Assembly: GCA_022749755.1 (NCBI GenBank) | Contig: CM040452.1 | Span: 9,566,350-9,630,349, forward strand | Source: Azadirachta indica | Taxonomy: Eukaryota; Streptophyta; Magnoliopsida; Sapindales; Meliaceae | Reading direction: 5' to 3' | Length of the DNA: 64,000 bases | Shown here: piece after piece, positions 46,436 to 58,444 of the stretch | Numbering within the stretch: position 1 is the stretch's first letter | How the letters are laid out: every line of letters begins with the position of its first letter | The notes under the pieces: generated by a model | Seen by the model: the letters and a program-made list of their open reading frames with translations, nothing else | Database searches by the model: none | What the model was told of the DNA's origin: nothing | Program-made: the position numbers and the translations under genes

Positions 46436-47620
46436 GCATGATGTGAAGTCTTATTTATAGAAAGATCCACTACTGTTACTCAAGTCATTCAGAGGTGTAG
46501 CACGAAAACTAAAGTAGCAATTATTTTGAAGCATTGTTAATCATCAGAGTACAGAGGACATTTCAGCCAACAAAGATAGCTATAAAGGTACTTCAATATG
46601 GATTCTTCTGGCCCCACTATTCAAGGATTCCTATAACTTTGTTGCCACATGCGACCGGTGTCAAAGAATTAGAAATATTTCTCAAAGAAATAAGATACCT
46701 TTAAACAAAGTTTTAGAGGTAGAGTTAATTGATGCTTAGGGGATAGACTTCATAGGACTTCTCTAGTCAACACATCTTGTTGGCTGTGGATTATGTTTCT
46801 AATTAGGTGAAAGCTTTAGCTTGTCTCACAAATGATACAAAGGTGGTTACTAATTTTTTGCACAAGTATATTTTCACTCATTTTGGCACTCCTCAAGCAA
46901 TTATTAGCGATGGCAATAAGCATTTTTGAAATCGTTAGTTTGAAGTTCTATTAGAAAGTATGGTGTTAAGCATCAAATAGCAACTCTTACTATCATCAAG
47001 TGAAGATCTCAAATAAAGAATTGAAGAAGATCCTTGAGAAAAGGGCAAATAATTCACGAAGAGATTGGTTGAAGAAGCTAGATAATGCATTATGGGCCTA
47101 CTGTATGGCATTCAAAACTCTTATTGGAAGGAATGTCATCTTACAAGTCAACTTTCAAAAAAGCATGCCATCTTCAACTTGAACTCGAGTAGAAAACATA
47201 TTAGGCTGTAAAAGCATTGAATTTTTACTTAAAGGTGATAAGAGAAAAAAAAATTGCTTTAGCTGAATGAAATAAATGAATTTCGAAATGATGCTTTTGA
47301 GAATACCCTATTATACAAGGAAAAGACAAAGAAATGGCGTGACAATAAAATCTTAAGGCAGGAATTCAACATGAGAGAGCAAGTGCTTTTGTTCAATTCT
47401 AGATTAAAGCTCTTTTTAAAAAAGTTAAGGTTGAAGAGGTCAAGATCATCTAGAATCAATAAAGTCTTTCACTTGGTGTAGTTGAATTGTAAGGTGATGA
47501 TGGAATATTGTTCTGTATCAACGAAGAAAGACTCAAGCATTATTTTGGCAACGAAGAGCAAAAAGTTTCAACCGCTTCATTCACAAAACCTACTTAGCTG
47601 AATCACGACCAAGTCCAACT
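46436..47620 (+). pseudogene. Element B integrase, broken
   Basis: The zinc-binding part reads SSEYRGHFSANKDSYK and ATCDRCQRIRNISQRNKIPL (about 46540-46700). The core has GIDFIG, then LTNDTKVVTNFLHKYIFTHF and GTPQAIISDGNKHF (second catalytic aspartate). The frame 47000-47182 gives NKELKKILEKRANNSRRDWL with a candidate catalytic glutamate. The C-terminal part has EQVLLFNSRLKLFLKKL (about 47375-47425). Stops in all parts. Confidence 0.75.
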
Positions 47621-48897
47621 TAGGATATTAAATCAAACACTTCTTAGGAGGTAACCCAAGATTTTTATTTTTTATTTTTTTATCCTTTTTAATTTCGTTT
47701 AACTGAATTTATTTTGCATTGTTATTTTCAATTGCAATTGAGATTTCAATTTGAGTTATTTATGCTTATAAGTGTGCAATCATTTTCAATGAATCAAAAA
47801 AAATTATGGCTAAGAGGAAAAAAGAGCAGAAAGTAAAGGAGGAATTAGAGTCGCAAAAAGAATTAAGGGCGTGCCTGTGCACCCTTTGACAAAGAAAACT
47901 GCCCCATAAGGTAGTATTAGGGGTACAACTGAGCTAGCTCTGGGCACTTTGATGGAAAAAGAAGCCTCGCAAGGCAGTATTAAGGGCACAACCGCTACAA
48001 CTCTAAAAGCGCTCACCCACCCCTTTAATGGAAAAAAAAGCCCTACAAGACATAATGCGACGCACACCCGCGCCTGGGCACCTGTGCAATGCCATTAAAC
48101 CCCCTACCCCTTCAATTTGGCCTTCTTATTGCTAATACCCAATTTTTTTCTCTTATCCTTCTTCTTTTACTATCATCTCAAATTAAAGATCTTGCCTTCA
48201 TAAATCCAAACCAAAAATTCGTACCTCAAACACATCAAAATCAAACTAAAACTACAAATAACCACATCTGATTTAAACACATTCTTATTTTCCTAATTTC
48301 TACCCTAAAATCCTTAGCCAACTCAAATCAACTCAAATTTCTTCAAAAACAAAATTAGGAGACAACTTCATCAACTCAAGCAAGCTTTAGCAACCAACAT
48401 TACAAGTTCATGAACTATTTTACAATCATCCTCAATTACTAGATTGACTAAAACAATTTAATATTGGGTATTTTATGCTTGATTGGTGAAAAGTAGAATT
48501 GGGTGTTATTCCTAGTGCAATTATTTGATAAATTAAGTTGTGAGAGAGTAATTGTGCATGAATTAAAGTGTAGATTGGCTTGGAAGAATTGATCACATCG
48601 TTGAATGGGTAGCGTTTGAATTGTGCCCACCAAGTGTTTGATGAAAGGTAAATGGTGAGAATTGGAGTTAAAATATAGTGAATTTAGTATAGTTTGGTTT
48701 AGTAAAGTTGATGCACCCACCATATGTTCGATGAAATATGTAAGTAAGCTAGTTAATTTAGGCATCAGGAAACACTTGGGGGGAGACTTATGAGGTGAAT
48801 TAAAGCTGGGAAAGGTTGCTTGAGGGTCTTGAGGTTGAATTAACATCTAGTGCCCACCACGTGTTTGTAAGGACCAAAAGTAAATATTGCGGTAGGC
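47621..48897 (+). other. Spacer between pol and post-pol ORF of element B
   Basis: Non-coding. 47640-47665 reads CTTCTTAGGAGGTAACCCAA, the post-pol leader motif of related elements. 47870-48090 is much richer in G and C than the rest. It pairs as an inverted repeat with about 61030-62150 of element D. Open frames such as 48448-48846 (minus) lack domain support. Confidence 0.55.
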
Positions 48898-49810
48898 ATG
48901 GTATCGAACAAGAGAAAAAGGAGTACTTCACTTTTTGAACAACCTTTCGATAAAAGAAAATTTATTTCACATGAGGCAGAAAAGAAATGTAATCAATTTA
49001 TCTTTGAAGACAAAAAGATGATACCAGATAAAGGCTTACAGCCGAATCTGAAGGATGGTTGGATTTTGAAATTCACTGAAAACATAAATTAGAAAGCATT
49101 TACTAGTCCTTCAAATCCTGCGGCAGTGCCATTAGTCCGAGAATTCATTGACAATGTTGCTTTTATAAGAGATGATGACACAATCTTTGTTCGAGGCAAA
49201 AAAAAGTCTCATTCTCCTCTAAGGCAATAAGTGAATACTGAGGCCTCACTCTCACTGATGATAATGAAGATGAATTTAGCCTTTACATATGTTACAAGCA
49301 AGACTATGATGATCTCTTTAAAAGATTATGTGTGCTTAGGGATGACGTAGGTATCTAGTCAATGAAAGGAATCAATCGCCATTACTTTCCTTAAGAATAG
49401 ATTGAATCAGTATGCACAGGCATAGAACAAGTTCATTTGTTCCAATTTCATACCCACCTTGTATCTGTACGATATGACAACAGATAGGGCAACTTTGTTA
49501 TACTGTATATACTTTGAAAGGATAATTGATGCAGAGAAGGTTACTCGAGATAATCTGGTTTGTACTATTCAAGCAAGAACTATGGCGGTTACACCCATCC
49601 GTGTCTCATCACCGCTCTTTCCCAAAAAGTGGGCGTGAGAAATGATCTTTTAGATCAAATCTTGTATCCAAACCCTACAATTGATAATGGGTCAATCTCT
49701 AAATACAAAGCGTGGCTTGGTAACGTCTTACTATTGTCCAAACTGCGCTTCATTACAGATAGTAGATTCAATGTTCCCTCACCATCGCCGACAATAGGCT
49801 ATATAAAGAG
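48898..49810 (+). pseudogene. Element B post-pol ORF, 5' part (plant transposon-protein domain)
   Basis: ATG at 48898 starts MVSNKRKRSTSLFEQPFDKR. It follows the pattern of a protein common in Athila-type elements (putative plant transposon protein domain, Transposase_32-like): KFISHEAEKKCNQFIFEDKK, PDKGLQPNLKDGWI, VPLVREFIDNVAFIRDDDTI then FVRGKK (family VREFYAN, VRGK). Later TTDRATLLYCIYFERIIDAE and SSPLFPKKW (family P-x-LIT-x-LC). Its role is unknown; the position is that of an env-like ORF. Several stops. Cut at 49810 by element C; it resumes at 59847. Confidence 0.65.
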
Positions 49811-51296
49811 TGATCACAACAAAGCTAACCACATGGGCACGAGTCATACCAAGTAGTAAAATGATAAGTACAAGTATCATTCTACGAAGATTGAAACTTA
49901 TTAGTACTATAGCCTCAAAACCCGAATTTTATCTAAGTAATTTGAATTGATTAATTGTAAAGGCAAATAAAAATAAAACTCGATAATTAACTAAAACAGA
50001 AATAGAGGTTGAATTAAACAATGTCGATAAATGAATGAAATATGCAAGCATAAAAGATTTAGAGCCTTAATTTCACTTATATATCTCTATGTTTCTCCTA
50101 ATTGGCCGTTATTAATGTGTTTTCGTTTGATTCACTAATCACAAGATGAAAACCAACCTTAATATCTTTCCTGAGCTTTAACCAAGGTCTTACATATAAC
50201 TAAACAAGTCGATATCCCAATCTAACTTGATTAATTATACACTCATTAAGCACTGCTTGTTATTCAACATTTAGAACTCAATTATTTTCTGGTCTCTTAG
50301 AATCCAAAATGTTGATTAAATTATTTAGGTGTTGATCTCCTCCCGATCTCACAATTACCTAAATTGTGTTTTTTTAATTCAATAAACAAACCAATCTTTC
50401 CCAAGAGCCAATTTATTTATCTTCAGTTAACTAATTCATTAAATAAAAAATTATAAACATTAGGCAAGGTAAAAACAAATGAATCAGACTATAATAACAT
50501 CAATAACATGCCAATTAATTAAAACAAAATTCGCATAAGTTACATCAAGACCCTAGTTTAAGATAGCTAGATCAACATATCAAATATTAACATTAAAATC
50601 ATTATGTATTCTATAATCTTTAAATTCAACAAATAAAGTTCAAATGAAACACAAAATGAAAATGATAGAGTTTAGGAAACTAGACGAGAGATGAGAGCTT
50701 TAATGATATTCCTTAAAATCTTCTTCTAAAGCTTTCATCTTGAATCAATCACCTTCTCTCTCTAGAATCTTTCTCTTGTTCTTCATTTTCTCTCACTCAA
50801 AACTCAACGTTCCCTTCTTGGTTATGGTGGCCATCATCCCAAAAACATATAAACCTAAAAGACATCTAAATCAAGCCATTAAATAATGATCTAACGCTTA
50901 AAAATGTCTAAGATCGTCCAGGATGTGTAGGCAAGCTCAAAACGCATGAGGGCACAGTGGAAACTTGACGGATAGCACGGCCATGCACCCTGGTGGCGTG
51001 GGCACACCATTTTCATAGCCATCATCCGTGGGTATGGTACGGCTGCACTATGCAAACAACTCAATTCTTCTTTTGATTTTCTTGTAATCCGGTCCCTAAA
51101 ACTTTGTATTTTGGTCCCATTTCTTTTTCACCTTTTCTGACATTTCTTTTTCGTGCCAAATTCATCTTATATGACCGTTTTCTATCTTTTCTATGAAAAG
51201 TCACTAAAATTCATCAAATATAAACAAAACTTGAGGATTTAAAAAACAATTCAAGTCCCAAAATGGCTGATAAGTGCATATTTTACACATTTATCA
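49811..51296 (-). repeat. 3' LTR of element C
   Basis: Plus-strand borders TGATCACAACAAAGC and ACACATTTATCA, 1486 bp. It aligns with 58445-59846, e.g. AAGTAGTAAAATGATAAGTA in both. It has a GC-richer block (50930-51060) and a CT-rich tract (50750-50815), the reverse strand of a GA-rich leader. Confidence 0.85.
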
Positions 51297-53620
51297 AACA
51301 TCCCCAAAGTTGAATGTTTACTTGTTTTCAAGCAAATCAAAACAAGAGCAAATAAAGATCACTAATTAAGAGAGCTTAGCCAAAGATAACCACAATAAGA
51401 CAAAATAAATTTTTGAGCATACACTTAATGCAAAACATAAACCAATCTCATAGAATAAGCATTGACTTAAATTAAGGAATCTTTCAAAAAGCTGGCATTT
51501 CAACTAAAAATTTAACTTGAATATCAAATGTCACTATACTTAAAGATTCCTCGGGCAAGAGTGTAAGCTGCTACTCATAATTAATTACTCTTCAACTCGA
51601 ATAAGTTTATGCAAGCAAATAAGCTTGGTTAAACTTCTTAAGGAATTCTATAGGCTTGATTTTCATGTCACTTTACATTAATGTAGTAGGACACCACATC
51701 AAAGATTCTTAGGGCTTAGTTAAGCTTGTAATGATAGGTTATAATTAGTGTAGGGAAATGGATATTTAAGTGAGGTTTAAACACCCTAAACACATCAACT
51801 ATTCTAGAACTTTATCTTCAATCCTTTTTAATCTTTCCCATAATCATCAATTCTTCACAACTTTCTTTGCTTTTTCACCCATCTATTTGCAAATCAAAGA
51901 TGCTTTTCTTTCTTCAATTTTTCCTTTATTAGTTTAGCCTCACTCAACCATTTTACACAAGCACTCCATGCCTTACCAAACATGAGGTCCAGTTATTCGG
52001 CAAAAGTTTGGCTTGAACTTTTTATTTCTCTTTTCTTGCTCTACTTTTGTACGCGAGTTCTATATGCTTACCTAAGCATGAGACTCGGTTACTCAATAAA
52101 AACTTGGCTTAAGTTCTCAAAATCTGCCCTTATATAGATTATTAAACTTTATAAGGGTAACAACAAAAGAAATGTGAATTCAGGCGCAATGGGGTTAAAC
52201 TAAGGATTACAGACCAAAAATAGCCTAAATCATTTCCAAATAAAACATCCCCTAAAATTTCGCCTCAAGTGACAATCAAACAAGTTCTAAAATTCAATAA
52301 GTCTTAAAATTTACTTAGTTCACATAAACCTCTTCTAAGTTTCTAAATAATCAAGTAATTGTAGCATTATCATTCAAAATTTTAGAAATGATCAAGTAGA
52401 GTAACTTTGGCAACAAGTTAAGCACATAGATTAAGCCATCATTTTTCATTTTCCAAATTTTACTCTCAATCAAAATCATATCATTGGTCTTTCATTTAGA
52501 TCAAATAAGGCAAGCTCAAATGACAATTAAAACCAACTAATAAGAATAGAAGAGATTTATACACATATTATATTTAAAAAGAAAGAAAAACTTTAAAGTA
52601 AACAAATACACAACACAAAATAAAAAACTATAAAAACACAAATTTGAGATCAAGTTATATGTGTGGTGGCTTAAATGAAAATTTTGTTCAACAAAATACC
52701 ACAAAACATTTCCATAAACAATCTACAAAAAATTTCCATAAACATTCCACAAGTAAGTTTCCTCCCCCCACCTTAGAGTAGACATTGTCCTCATTGTTTG
52801 TATTCAAATAAAGGAAAGAAATCATACTAAAAAGGAGATGTGAGATCTTACCTCTTAATCCTCATTATCATCATTGCACCCTTGTGGTGGTGGATTTGAT
52901 TCATTTTGTTCGCTGGTTCTCTCCGGGTGTTATAAAAATCTAAGTAGTCCCAAATTGGCTTAAGGGTTTGTGTTTGTGTTTGAGAATGAAATGTAAAAAT
53001 GTTTTTGTGTAAGGCAAATAGGGGAAAAAGTTGGCCAAGGGAAGAAATAAGCATAACAAAGAGTAAAGAGAGGGTTATGTTTGCATGGGATAGAAGGAAA
53101 GCATGGCATTGCGCTGGCGCATGGCTATGCCATGCTTTCGAGAAAAAAAAAAAAAAAGGGCTATACACACATAGAGGAAGGGGTGGATTGTGAGCACGGG
53201 GGGCGTTTTGTGCACAAGTAGAGCATGGGGGCGCACATGGTCTATGCGGTTATGCCACACTTTTGGCCAAAAACACAGGGTATAAGGAGAGAGGTTTATG
53301 CATAGCGGAGAGTTTTTCCGCACACGTGGCAGTGGCTAGCACAGCCGTACCACACTTTTAGGAAAAATCAATGAGCGCAAAGAGACCAACGCATAAGGTG
53401 TGGGGTATATGTATGACGCAAGTGCGCGTATAGGCTACGCAACTATGCCATGGGCTCTGTCTCCAGACCATTTTTTGCTAAGAAGCAACCTCCTACACCG
53501 GAATTTGCTGAACACTGAAATACTCACCTAAAACACAAAGAGAAACACCCAAATAAGAAACCAATATAAACTAAAAGTGAGACCAAAACTTCAATTTAAA
53601 CAAAAATTCAAATAGTGAAA
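51297..53620 (-). other. Polypurine tract and 3' untranslated region of element C
   Basis: Minus strand: purine tract AACTTTGGGGATGTT (51297-51311) next to the LTR. A second motif, GAGGACAATGTCTACTCTAA then GGTGGGGG, is at about 52764-52795, like the post-coding tract of related elements. 53090-53470 is unusually rich in G and C and repeats short GTGGC/GCATGGC strings. No gene is supported. Confidence 0.6.
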
Positions 53621-54680
53621 AGCTGGGTTACCTCTTGAATAGCTCTAAATTTGATGTCCTTAGTTGGACTTAGCTGTGAATTAATCACTCAGGTTCCATG
53701 AATGAAATTGTTGAAACTTTTTGCTTCTCATTGCTGAGATAATGCTTAAGAAGCTGTCTATTAATGTAGAATAATCTCCCATCATCACCTTATAGCTCAA
53801 TGGTGCCAAATGAAAAATTTTGCTGATTTTGAACAGTCTTAACCACCTTGTTCTTAACTTCCCCGCACCTTGTTCTTAACTTCCCCGATAAGAGTTTTAA
53901 TCGAGAAACAAAAAGCACTTGCTTTCCTTTTTTAAATTCCCATCTCAAGATTCGATTGTCATGCCATTTCTTCGTCTTTTCCTTGTATATCCGGGCATTC
54001 TTAAAAACATCATTCTGAAATTCTTTCATTTCATTCAACTAAAGTAATCTTTTCTCTCCCAACTCCTTCATGTCAAAATTCAACGCTTTTACAGTCCAAT
54101 TACTTTGTGTTCGAGTTCAACTAAAAAATGGCTTGCTTTTCTGAACACTAACTTATACGATGACATTCCAATAGAGGTTTAAAATGTTGTATGGTAGACC
54201 CATAGTGCATGTCTAGTTTCTTTGACCAATCTCTCTGTGAATTGTTCACCGTCTTATCAAAGATCATCTTTAATTCTTTGTTTAAAGCCTCCACTAGCCG
54301 CTTGTCTGAGAATGGTAAGGAGTAGCAATCCGATTCTTGACATCATATTTTCCCAACAAAACTTCATACTAAATATTCCAAAAAAGTTTACTAATATCAT
54401 TAATAATCTCTTGAGGAGTGCTAAAACGGGTAAAAATGTAGTTGCGCAAGAAGTTAGTGACCATATGGTAAGTTGCATTTGTAATCTTTAATATCGCAGC
54501 TTTTGGCTATAGAGTCATATACAATATTTAACCATAGACCAAAAATTTGAGTTACATACCTAGCCCACAAAGGAACATATTAAGTATTTTCTATTCCCTG
54601 CAGTAGACACTTTTCCTTGGGAAAATGCTAAGATTTCAAATATTCTAACCAATTGTCATCCTGTTGAAAAGATAAAAGCA
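53621..54680 (-). pseudogene. Element C integrase remnant
   Basis: Minus strand. Core pieces read VTNFLRNYIFTRFSTPQEII (about 54395-54455), VLLGKYDVKNRIATPYHSQT (about 54310-54370), then ALNKELKMIFDKTVNNSQRD and WSKKLD (family E-L-K at the catalytic glutamate). The C-terminal frame 53790-54038 gives YKEKTKKWHDNRILR and KGKQVLFVSRLKLL. A 22-bp tandem duplication lies inside. Stops are frequent; upstream of about 54680 the match is lost. Confidence 0.75.
53844..53887. repeat. 22-bp tandem duplication in the integrase remnant
   Basis: CACCTTGTTCTTAACTTCCC plus CG occurs twice in direct succession (53844 and 53866). The two copies are identical. 22 bp is not a multiple of three, so it shifts the frame. 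Confidence 0.85.
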
Positions 54681-57649
54681 GTACTCTCTCACAAAAATAC
54701 TATGTTTAACTTAGAGCATCCAGTGCATCATAAAACATTTTAAGTTGTTCTAATATATAATCGTCATTCCACCTAATTATACATCTATTGCTTTGAAAAA
54801 AATATGCTAACAGGAGTATATGTGCATAAATTAAGGGTCTTGCTATCTGGCAAATCAAATCGAAATTCAACAGAGGTCGAGAATTTACAGCGAAATGTCT
54901 ATAATATTTTCCATCCACAGATTCTACAGCAGCGTAAAGCTTCAACAAGAAATAAGCTGCGACAATTCCCAACCATCACCAAAAGACATATTTGCATATA
55001 TAAAAAATACCATAATGTAGTCATGGAGGACTTGACATATATGTGTGTGTATAATAGTATTGGTTATATATTATATTATTTTTCCCTTTGAGCTTTGAAA
55101 ATTATGTTGCCCTAATTATATGGGCAGTTGAAGAAATTCACTAATATGTTCACATTAAGGGCTTACCCACATCAATACAGAATTAACTAATATTTACAGC
55201 AAAACTAATCTAATAATTAGCCTTACCTATATCAATTCCAACAAAAATTATACAATAGAGAAAATAAAATAGATACGAAAAAAATTAGAAATCAATGTTC
55301 ACACAAATATCAATTTACCCATATGAATTTACAAGGACTGTTTCAGAAACTTCGTGGCTGCGCAAATATTCTATGCTGAAAGTTACCATCGCTTGTTCTT
55401 TTTTCTTCATTGCAAGATTTCTCCGTCTAAACCCTTACGCATTTTGTTCTAAAGACACAGTTAAGTAATGCATTTAAGCTTATATAAGGTGGGAGCATTA
55501 CTGTCCACTTCAATAAATTCACATGAGTATGAACGACCTTCAAGAGTCACAAACTCAAAAGGATACCAAATCATCATAAGGTTTGGTTAGCTGCTTGGAA
55601 CTGCTGTTTGGTTGGCTGCTGCTGCTGGGCGTCTACTTCTCCTCAGCAGCTTGCTATTTTATGCTATTTTTGCTGCTGGGAATTGTTGTTTGGCTGCTGC
55701 CCTGCTTTGGCTCCTTCTTTTTCTGCTTTTTCTGACTTTGTATCATAAATGTTTGATGTTCTGTTTCTCATCAGATGCTTGCTGTTATGTGATGCTGTTG
55801 CTTTGTGCTTCTGCTGCTGGGGTTTGTTTTTTGGTTTGCTGCTGTTACTATGCTTTGCTTTGCTGCGCCATGCTGCTGCCCCTACTTGGATTTATTACTT
55901 CCACTGATATTGCTGCATATGAATTCTATTGTTATCTTATAATGCAAATGACTTCCTTGCATAAGGCTTTTGTATTCTCCATCTTTTGTATTCTATTAGT
56001 TTCTTCTTTTATCTTCCTATGATCGTTTGGCATTTGTTTAACTCTTTTAGTTTGTAATAATTTTGCCTCTTTTTTAGGCTTGTTTTTTTTTTAAAAAAAA
56101 TCCAATGTAGCGCTAAATCACCAAGCAAGCTCAATTTACCATCAGATATGTTAAATTCCACACATTGGTTAACAAGTGCTCCATTGTTAAGCCTTGCCGC
56201 ATATTTCACTACAAAATGCAATTAAACCACTCTAAATCTTTCTTTCTACCTAGAAGAAAATAAAAAAATTTGAATTATATAACCCAAATAATATGGGTGG
56301 TTTAAATACTTACCTTGGCCTAACTTGAAACAAAAAGGAGTTCCGTTATCATGATTGGAATCTAAACATGCCCCTTCAATGTTTCCATTAAAATGCACTG
56401 AAAACATAGGAAAACATAGGAAAGAAAAATAATAGAAGAATAAAAATGGAAATTTAGAACCCACTTAGATTAATTTTTCATGTCTTGTCCTAGAAATCTT
56501 CTCAGTTCCCAAACAAAAAAAAATGGAAAACTGATTTAAATTAAAAGAGTACCTTGGACTTCATATCCTAAAAATGGAATTTGCCAAGAAGTCCATCTCC
56601 TGAGAAATTGTTTTACACAAGAAGCTCAAGCTTTACAACACCAGAAATAAAAGTAACTATAAAATGAATTCAAATTTATGACATATCTTGAGTACAACAG
56701 CTATTCAAATCTAAAGAAAAAACTCTCTAGATTAAGAATAACACATAAAATTTTATAGTAATTAATAACTTGTAAGAACCCTAAAAATCAAGCTAAGACT
56801 TATAAAATTGAAGAAAATGCACTAATTGAGACGAGAGAATGGAAGAAATCAAAATTGCAATTAGCCAAAATCATTGAAACGAAGATAAATCCCAAAAATT
56901 GACAAAATGCAAATCTCAAATTTGAGCTAATTTTAGACATATTATTTGACAACTTCTAGATTTCGTTCTAGAACTTTTCGTGAATCTTGGCAAAATCACA
57001 CTTGATTCCCTACAATCATGGCCTTCTCCGTGAGCTCCGAATCCGATTATTGATCAAATTTATCAGATGGCTATTATTGCTCATGGATTTGAGTTTGTTC
57101 TTACAATAGAGAGGCGAGGAAGGAGGCAACAACTCAGATTTTGCCATGAGAGAGTTTAGTGAGCTTGGAGTCCCCTTTGACATCAACTGCAATGTTGGCC
57201 ATTAATTAATTACGATTGGATTTTGATTCTAGTTTTGTGACATTTTTTAAAGAAAGATTCCAGATTGGAGAGTTAAAGTTAGCAATTTTTCCAAGCTTTG
57301 GTATTTTAAGTCAAAATTTTGTTAAGGTGGAAAATTTTGGAGGCAAACATTTTGTCCAAATAAAACTATGTTGTTTTTCTTTTCTTTTAGCAAATTTTGT
57401 AGCATTTTTTCAATGTTATTAAAAAGGAGGTTATTTTGTAGCATTTTTATAATGCAACAATTAATGTTGTGCATAGCATTAATAAAATGTTACAAATAGA
57501 ATATAAAATGTTATGAAATAAAAAGTGTTATTATTTTAACACTAAATTGTAACATTTTTTAAGAAATACTATAATAAACTAACATTTAATAACATTATTA
57601 GAAAAAGTGCTACTATTAAATGCTACTATAAGTCATATTAGTTGTAGTG
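54681..57649. mobile_element. Foreign DNA inside element C, with a CACTA-like right end
   Basis: The right border reads ATTAGTTGTAGTG (57637-57649), the reverse complement of a CACTACAA terminus. The 230 bp before it are dense in GTAGCATTT, TGTTAC and AACATTT motifs, like the subterminal repeats of CACTA elements. Gag of element C starts directly after. No matching left terminus was found, so the left border is only where integrase similarity ends. Inside: a GCT/TGC-rich tract (55585-55880) and gene-like, less AT-rich DNA at 56940-57190. No transposase was recognised. Confidence 0.45.
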
Positions 57650-57652
57650 ACT

Positions 57653-58330
57653 GTATATGAAACCAATCTTGATGACCATGCTAATGACACTTCCTATTTA
57701 GATCCTTGAATTGCTCCTAAGACCTAGACAATGGTTCAAAGTCCCGCTACCTAAACTGTGCAATCTCTCCCCTAAATTGTAAAGTCTTAAATGATATAAA
57801 GAACTTGGTAAAGAATTTCTCAGCCAATTCTTCCCATGTGCTTATGCTTCTAGGCTACAACGATTGCAACCATCCTTTAGACTTGTCTCTCAATGAAAAC
57901 AAGAACAATCTTATGCAAATCAAGTCTTAGTCCACTCGGTTCATCTTAATGGTGTCATACAGCTCCAAAAACATAGCCAAATGGATATTGGGGTCTTCAT
58001 GAGACAAGCCTACATATTGATTTTGCTTAACCATGTTTATCAATGTAAGTTTAAGCTTGAAATTGTTGGTGTTGATTACTTGCTAACAAACCCTCAAATA
58101 GTTATCATTAACCAGCAGCTAAAAGTAATCTCAAAGTACTCTTGGTTGTTGATTTTCTTCATTTTCCATAGCTTTAAATCGATTCTTACTTTCTCTTCTC
58201 AATTGGCAACAAGTCTATTCAATCTTTGGATCAATTGTAACAAGATCAAGGCTTTTTGTCCTTCGCATACACCTACAAACTCCAAAAACAAAACAAACCA
58301 AACCTTTAAACAAAAATAAAAGAAAATAAA
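57653..58330 (-). pseudogene. Element C gag remnant
   Basis: Minus strand. Shifted frames read LICIRLFLFSLRDKSKGWLQ, ISTWEELAEKFFTKFF and REGDFEPLSR-like blocks (about 57700-57930), the capsid pattern of Athila/Tat-like gag. It begins after the PBS at 58421-58438 and is cut at 57650 by the CACTA-like end. The open frame 57981-58319 (plus) is antisense to it and is not called a gene. Confidence 0.65.
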
Positions 58331-58420
58331 GGCTTGGATCAAGATTGAACTATGCTACTAAAGCTTGGATCAAGATTGAACTATACTACTACAATATCAG
58401 TAATAATTCAAAGTTTTCAA

Positions 58421-58438
58421 TCCCTAGCAATGGCGCCA
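58421..58438 (-). promoter_or_regulatory. Primer binding site of element C
   Basis: Minus strand TGGCGCCATTGCTAGGGA, six bases from the LTR end. The best-preserved PBS in the window. Confidence 0.85.
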
Positions 58439-58444
58439 AAAACT

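Noticed and set aside
48448..48846. 132-codon open frame on the minus strand
   Set aside because: It is antisense to the element B spacer, has no domain pattern, and its counterpart in element D (61.0-61.4 kb) is not open in the matching frame.
55612..56022. 136-codon open frame on the plus strand, very rich in Leu, Cys and Ala
   Set aside because: It comes from GCT/TGC-rich simple sequence; composition is low-complexity and hydrophobic, no domain is seen, and there is no homologous frame elsewhere in the window.
56207..56215. CACTACAAA as the left end of the CACTA-like DNA
   Set aside because: The three bases before it (TTT) do not match those after 57649 (ACT), and the adjoining sequence does not mirror the right subterminal region.
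57981..58319. 112-codon plus-strand frame
   Set aside because: Antisense to the gag remnant of element C, which shows capsid motifs on the minus strand.
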